From Endothia cerciana (lineage: Eukaryota; Ascomycota; Sordariomycetes; Diaporthales; Cryphonectriaceae), in NCBI GenBank assembly GCA_026119935.1, contig JALRMH010000001.1, forward strand, positions 558,001 to 622,000: 64,000 nt of DNA, in the 5' to 3' direction. Shown piece by piece: positions 59,034-64,000 of this stretch (position 1 is the stretch's first letter; every line of letters starts with the position of its first letter). Position numbers and translations under genes: made by a program. The notes beneath the pieces were generated by a model. That model worked only from the letters and a program-made list of their open reading frames with translations, was not told the origin of the DNA and did no database searches.

Positions 59034-59229
59034 TTTGTGTGTGGTAGTTGTGAGTGGTCGGGTTGTGGTGATGCTAGCCGTGTTGTGTGGGCAGGTGCGA
59101 AGTGTTTGAGGGATTCGCTTGTAGACTGATTGTGTTCGTCGCATCAGATGTTTTGTTGTTTGTCGGCTTGTTGTCTGGTGATGATGAGGATAATATGGCA
59201 CGGTTGGAGAGCAGGAGATTCACGGCAAC

Positions 59230-59235
59230 TTTATA
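59230..59235 (-). promoter_or_regulatory. TATA box of HSP30
   Basis: TATAAA on the minus strand, about 197 bp before the HSP30 start codon. It implies a leader of roughly 160-170 nt, long leaders being common for heat-shock genes. Confidence 0.6.
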
Positions 59236-59271
59236 CTTGAGAAGTGTTGATGATGGACATCATCTTGACAC

Positions 59272-59279
59272 TTCGGGAA
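59272..59279 (-). promoter_or_regulatory. Heat-shock element core of HSP30
   Basis: TTCGGGAA fits TTCnnGAA exactly and lies about 37 bp upstream of the TATA box. An imperfect second cluster (TTCTAGACATTCTAGA on the minus strand) lies at about 59328-59343. Both are consistent with Hsf1 control. Confidence 0.6.
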
Positions 59280-61574
59280 CCTCGTCGAAACTACGAAGCT
59301 GCAACTCTACGTAATGATCGTGAGATGTCTAGAATGTCTAGAAGCTTGTCGTCGTACGTAGAGGATTCCATCGCTGACAGAAACGCGTCGATTTGCCCCG
59401 TCACTCGAGGGGAGACAGGGTGCTACTATGCAGCAGCATGTTACTAGTTGTTTCCATCATGACATAGGGGCGCCGCCTGGAACCTTCTAGCACCTTCGTC
59501 AGCGGGAGTGTTCCTATTGGTGGCCGCAGCCGCCCACATGAAGGAGCCGTCATGGCATCCCAGGTGTCGAGCACCGCGTTGAGAATCCGCACATCGTATT
59601 CTCTTGAGTTCTTGCGATTTGTACCCAGCCCTCTAAGGGGGTCCTGCCTGTCGCTGGCATCATGACGGAGGAGGAAGACTTCGAGGAGGCAGAGAACCTT
59701 TGCCAAGCAAGCGCAGGGGCAATGCAGCCCCCGGGGTTCGGGTTGGGCCCCCTCTTGTCCACAGGGTGGGCCCCCCCCGCCCCAACTACGTAACCAGACC
59801 CTCCCCGCCCGGTTGGCTTAGTCCCCAAGAAACGGAGCCCTCCAAACGCCACATACCAGATACAACATACAACATACTAGGACCAGAACGGCCGCAACTT
59901 TCGGTTCTACTATGGGTATCATCTCTTCTCTTTCCGGGAGATGATCGACTATCAGCCACGACAATCCCAGTTCCAAGCCACAAGGAGCCAACCGCACCTC
60001 GAGGTCAGGTGCTATGTCTGTTCGCCACCGCATTTCTACGCTCGGCGCTCTCGGTCAAGGGTACGGTGCGAATTGTTGGTGCTGCATCTCTTCAGACCGA
60101 TGTTTTTTTTTTTATGCCTATTCGAATACGACATCTGACACAGCTGCATATGCACAGTTCAGCTCTGCCTGACCTGCCGATCGATGCGGCCCGGTGTTTC
60201 CCTCATCATCAGAGAAGGACACTAGACTTGTCACTTGGTAGCCATCGCCACCGACAGGTCTCCCACCTCGTCACCTGTTGAGGGCTTGCTCGTGGTCCCG
60301 TTCAGATTTCTTGTCCTCGTTTCAGCTTGATGGCAGGCTGGAAAGACACGACCGAGAAGTATATGGGTAATTTTTCAAGATTGTACTTGGAAACAACCAT
60401 TATTATTAGGTTCTATGAGAGGGAAGAAAAGAAAAAGAAGAAGAAAAAAAACCCCCCCCTTGGGAAACAGGTGAATCCCGTAACTCCATGATCAGGAGGA
60501 TGTGTAATAATGAGATAGATTATCAGAACGATGTTCCGGTAATTCGAGAATAGGCTCGTCGAGACCTTGAAAACCCTGCCGGCCCTTCTGTCTGTCTCAC
60601 CAGGGGCATCACTCCGAGAGGGTGAGATATTAGATTACCCCGGAGCCCAGATTTTCGTAAGTGGCCGGACGGTGGTGGGCCCCTGCAATACAAGGTCATA
60701 GCGAGGTCATCGAGCATATTGCCTTCCGTCTCTGACCCGACTACGGCAGCGGAGCGGGTATGTACTGTAACTGCTGCTGGATGGCGTTGACGGGCACATG
60801 CTGGGACCCCTGGTTGCTTCCAGGCTCAGAGGCACAGGGATTTGCGTTCCAGCGAAGCTATCTTTGAGACTATTGCCAGTACGATAGTGAGATGGCTGCT
60901 CAAATCGCTTGTACAGACCAGTGTACCCTTGCGTAATTGCCTCCTGGTATCATACATCCCTTTGAACGATTCCCGGGTTGACTAGGGAAAAGTAGCCCCG
61001 GCCAGGCAAGGGGACAGACAGCCTTGGAGGATTAGAGTTTAGATCTACATGTTCGCCTCCGGTACCAAAGGGACGGATAAGCTTCGGTAGGGTACGACGG
61101 CCTTGCTTTGACAGCCGCAACCTTGGCATCTGCTTGGTATGACTCAGGTGGCGTCGGAACTGCTGTGTTTGGGAGGCAAAGTATGGTGGCATGTAGTATG
61201 TAGAAACTCAATTGACCCATTCATTGGGTTGGTCATTGCCGTTGACATGACTCAGTTGGAATTCTCGAGATGTGTAGTTGTTGGGTTCGGGCACAAAATT
61301 TTTTTTATTCACTTCGAACACAGAACTCCAGGGGCGCTCAATATCCCGTCTAAATAGCTAGTTAATCATCCACAAGAATCCCATAGCTCTGCGGTCCTGG
61401 AGGCTCCGACCAGGACATAGTAAATTTTGCAACGATCAAAGCCCAGTCCATCCCAGCTTTCGAAGAATGACAGTAAAGACGATTTAGGCACGCAGGCCCA
61501 CCAGATATCTTGACACACCAAAGGGCCAGAAAACTTGAAACCGAGTAAACTTCCTCTGAGTTCCCATGCCTATC

Positions 61575-63786
61575 TCAGGAGTATGGCGGAGGATACCCCA
61601 TCGGCATCGGCTGCGATGGCGGCATCATTTGGCCCATACCCATCATCGGTCCTCTGGCCACCGGACTGTTGTGGGTGCGGTTGAATAGCCCAATGAGACG
61701 GCGGCCGACGGAGGGCTCCAGCTCAGTGCCGTCCCGAGCAATCTTAACCTCCCTGTTCGAGTTCCACGGGTTGCGTAAGCCTCTACAGCGGTAGAAAGGC
61801 AGTCTGGTCGTGCACAACCACTCCAACTTGAAAGGTTTCCCCCATGCCTTGCTTTCAGGGTTGCCATCAGGCCCACCGCTTGTATCATCGTGCTCCGCAA
61901 GAACCGCTGTAGCTTCCTCTTGTTCTGCTCCTTCTCCAGAGTCCTCGCGGATGACTTCCCAGAAGATTGTGCCCCTTGCAGAATCATCTATGATTCGTCC
62001 CTTAGGAGTAGACTCGGTTGGGTCCGTCGGTATCTCTCTCGGCAAATCGACGTCGCTGACGGACTGTGCTTTGGGAGCGAATTCGATAGCGGCAGCGGGA
62101 TCTTCGTTGATAGTGGAGACCATTCGGGCATAGCCAAAGTACTCGCCAGATTTATTGGCCGAAAACACGAGATAGACATTCTCAGCGCTCTGCAATGGTG
62201 TCAGCAAAGGAAGTTTGTCAATCCTCTTCGTACCTCGTCGTTACCTTGAATGCAGCGTTCAGTGCCTCTTCATTGTGTGCCTGAGTAGCCCAAATCCCCG
62301 TCCGGACACTTAAGTCAAGGTCCTCGACCGTCAAGCTCTTCAGGACAAAGAATTTGTTCTTCTGCGCTGCATCGGCTACTACGAGGGTCTTTGCATCCGG
62401 AGCGCCTGCGATGGGGACAGAATCGATATCCGGTTTGTCCGACTGAGCTTCTGTCAATTCTGTCGGCACATGTTCCTTGACCTCCGCCACTACGGACTGC
62501 TGCGGAGTTGTGGCAGACGGCCCGGTCGGTGCTGTGACACCTGACGCTCCCTCGACTGTATTCTTCCTCAAGCGACTAACAAGCCTGACAGACTGGAATT
62601 TGGACTCGTGTAGCTTTTGTTGGGCTGCTAGACAGCTAGCGTCGTCTTTGTAGTTTGCAAAGGCGCAATTCGACTTGGAGATCAGAAATAGGGATTCTAG
62701 GCCCTCGGCTTCCTTGCAGACATGGTGAACCAGGCTCATCAAGTCTGTCTGGGATGGCAAATTTCCGATCCAAATAGCATGACCTGACACATATCAACAA
62801 GTAGGACAAACGTAGAGAGATTTTCTCGAAGCATACCGCTTTGTCGAGGCTTTCTGGGTGGGCCACGGACGATGTTGGATTGGCTATCAGCTGGAGCTGC
62901 ACAGTTTCAGAAAATATCCTGATGTTGTTCTTTGGAGTGGCTTACACTGCCTAAGCTCTTGCTGAACGGGAGAGAATGGGACGCTGTCTCCCGAGTCGCC
63001 ACCTTGGGCTGACCCAAGCCTCGGATCCTGTTGGATTCCTGCCCCAGGCATATAAGACCCTGGCACGCCTTGATGAGAAGGATGTCCCTGTGGCGCGAAG
63101 GTGGGCATCTGAGCGTAGTAATATCCCATTGACGGATGGGCCTGATGGTTCGACATGACTTGATTACCGTAATAGGGCATATTCGGCCTCGAGGACATGT
63201 TCGGCTGGGGCTGTGAGGGCGACATTGGGTTACCGTAATACTGCGGCATTTGCTGCTGCTGCTGCATGTAGTAGGCCTGGTTGGGCATGTGCCCAATGCC
63301 AGGCTGCCCATTGTACCGAGGCATAGGCTGCGCCTGGCCAACCAGGCTTGGTGAGGAACCTGTTGGGTTATATCGCAACTGTGATCCGTTGAAGGGGCCC
63401 TGTCGATAATTCGCTTGCGGGAGTGCATTTGCCAATGCCGTCATGTTGTAAGGCCCTGACCGGGAAGGAACCTGCAGTTGCGCCATGTCGAACTGGGCAT
63501 GGGACATCTGTTGCGGATTGTTGTGCAACTGTCGCGGATATGCCGATGAGCTGTCGCTTGCTCTGGCTTGAGTGAAGTTCTCACCGGCGTCTGGACCTCC
63601 CTCCGGATAGGAACCTGACACGGTTGGCAAGCCACTCCTAGACGCTGTTGGATCCTCTCCCATTGAGGCCAGCGCTGGATCTTCCGTCGCCTGGTTTCCA
63701 GTCAGCTCAAAACGCGCGAGAAGACAACAACGTCGCGGCCAAGAACCCTGAGGGAAGGAAAAAAAGGTATATCAAAGTACCTGCAT
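61575..63786 (-). CDS. RRM + YTH domain protein (putative m6A reader)
   Basis: The YTH domain binds N6-methyladenosine in RNA. My model has a 6-nt first exon 63786-63781 (ATG CAG) and then 63690-62946, 62896-62837, 62783-62245 and 62189-61575, with introns of 90, 49, 53 and 55 bp, giving about 654 residues. A simpler start is the in-frame ATG at 63663 (643 residues). The N-terminal third is Gln/Pro/Tyr/Met-rich and prion-like (NQAYYMQQQQQMPQYYG). An RRM follows (HAIWIGNLPSQTDL, NCAFANYKD). The YTH core is KFFVLKSLTVEDLDLSVRTG, with a conserved Trp in GIWATQ. After the last intron come SAENVYLVFSANKSGEYFGYAR, FKLEWLCTTRLPF (second cage Trp), LRNPWNSNREVKIARDGTEL and VGRRLIGLF. The tail is Met/Pro-rich. 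The RRM-YTH arrangement is known in filamentous ascomycetes. Confidence 0.9.
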
Positions 63787-64000
63787 GTGTTGCGAGACGG
63801 ATGGAATGTAACGAGCGTAGAGAAAGCCCTCTGTAAAGAGCCTAGGAGCAGGTAAGGGAAAACTTGTGAGAACTCACTGTGGAGATGAGCACGTATTAGA
63901 AGGGGTGAGAGGTCTAATGTCTTGGACTAGGCAGTCTCTGGTAAGAAAGCGCCCGGGGGGGAAGGCAAAAATAACAGAGTCGATGCTTCGGCTGCTCGCG
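63787..64000. other. Right edge, probable YTH promoter
   Basis: 214 bp upstream of the YTH gene with no coding signal; the window ends here. Confidence 0.55.

Larger units (their letters stand above)
59034..61574. other. Gene-free interval between HSP30 and the YTH gene
   Basis: 2.5 kb. The left 350 bp is the HSP30 promoter; the right part holds the 3' UTR of the YTH gene. An A-rich then C-rich block lies at about 60419-60460, and T tracts near 60102-60112 and 61299-61306. No gene is supported. Confidence 0.6.

Noticed and set aside
1..64000. Secondary-metabolite, effector, viral or CRISPR-like systems
   Set aside because: No polyketide synthase/NRPS/P450 cluster, no secreted Cys-rich effector with a signal peptide, no viral enzyme and no spaced direct-repeat array could be supported.

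Overview
This window is nuclear DNA of a filamentous ascomycete (Pezizomycotina), most likely a sordariomycete. The evidence is the compact genes with 49-90 bp introns (GTRNGT-type donors, CTRAC/CTAAC-type branch points), the GC-rich coding sequence, and families typical of this group: a C2H2 plus Zn2Cys6-like giant protein, a Zap1/ZafA-like factor, HSP30, and an RRM+YTH protein. I recognise seventeen protein genes and one tRNA gene. There is no transposon, CRISPR array, secondary-metabolite cluster or viral element that I can support. The lineage is an inference from gene style, not a database match.

Layout. 2.5-3.9 kb: SFT2 (Golgi traffic, minus). 9.2-10.8 kb: a bHLH regulator (plus) behind a pyrimidine- and microsatellite-rich 5' region, convergent with NPR3 (11.4-14.0 kb, minus; GATOR1/SEACIT amino-acid signalling). 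NPR3 is divergent from an ethanolamine kinase (15.2-16.6 kb, plus). 16.6-25.5 kb is an 8.9 kb stretch without a recognisable gene. 25.5-30.1 kb: a six-exon zinc-finger protein of about 1367 residues. 32.4-34.5 kb: protoporphyrinogen oxidase (minus). 37.5-38.3 kb: gluconokinase (plus). 41.2-42.9 kb: E2 of the branched-chain keto-acid dehydrogenase (minus), divergent from ATP10 (43.4-44.5 kb). 44.8-45.5 kb: GOS1 (minus). 46.3-47.1 kb: ribosomal protein L35 with tiny terminal exons. 48.4-51.0 kb: a Zap1-like zinc-finger factor (minus). 51.9-52.3 kb: a small acylated protein. 52.6-53.9 kb: the PP2A methylesterase PPE1. 54.7-56.0 kb: the tRNA dihydrouridine synthase DUS2, followed by tRNA-Ala(UGC). 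56.5-57.7 kb: a frameshifted 3-hydroxyisobutyrate-dehydrogenase-like gene. 58.4-59.0 kb: HSP30. 61.6-63.8 kb: an RRM+YTH m6A-reader-type protein.

The genes are mostly housekeeping and unrelated in pathway, so this is an ordinary chromosomal segment, not a functional cluster. Mitochondrial functions recur (heme synthesis, BCKDH E2, ATP10), and E2/ATP10 share a 520 bp divergent promoter. Gene density is low (about one per 3.7 kb). The gaps carry many poly-C/poly-G runs of 10-17 nt and several microsatellites. The two frameshifts in the 56.5-57.7 kb gene both lie in G runs, so sequencing error must be weighed against pseudogenisation.

Exon structures were read by eye from splice consensus, phase and family conservation. 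No search or alignment was run.
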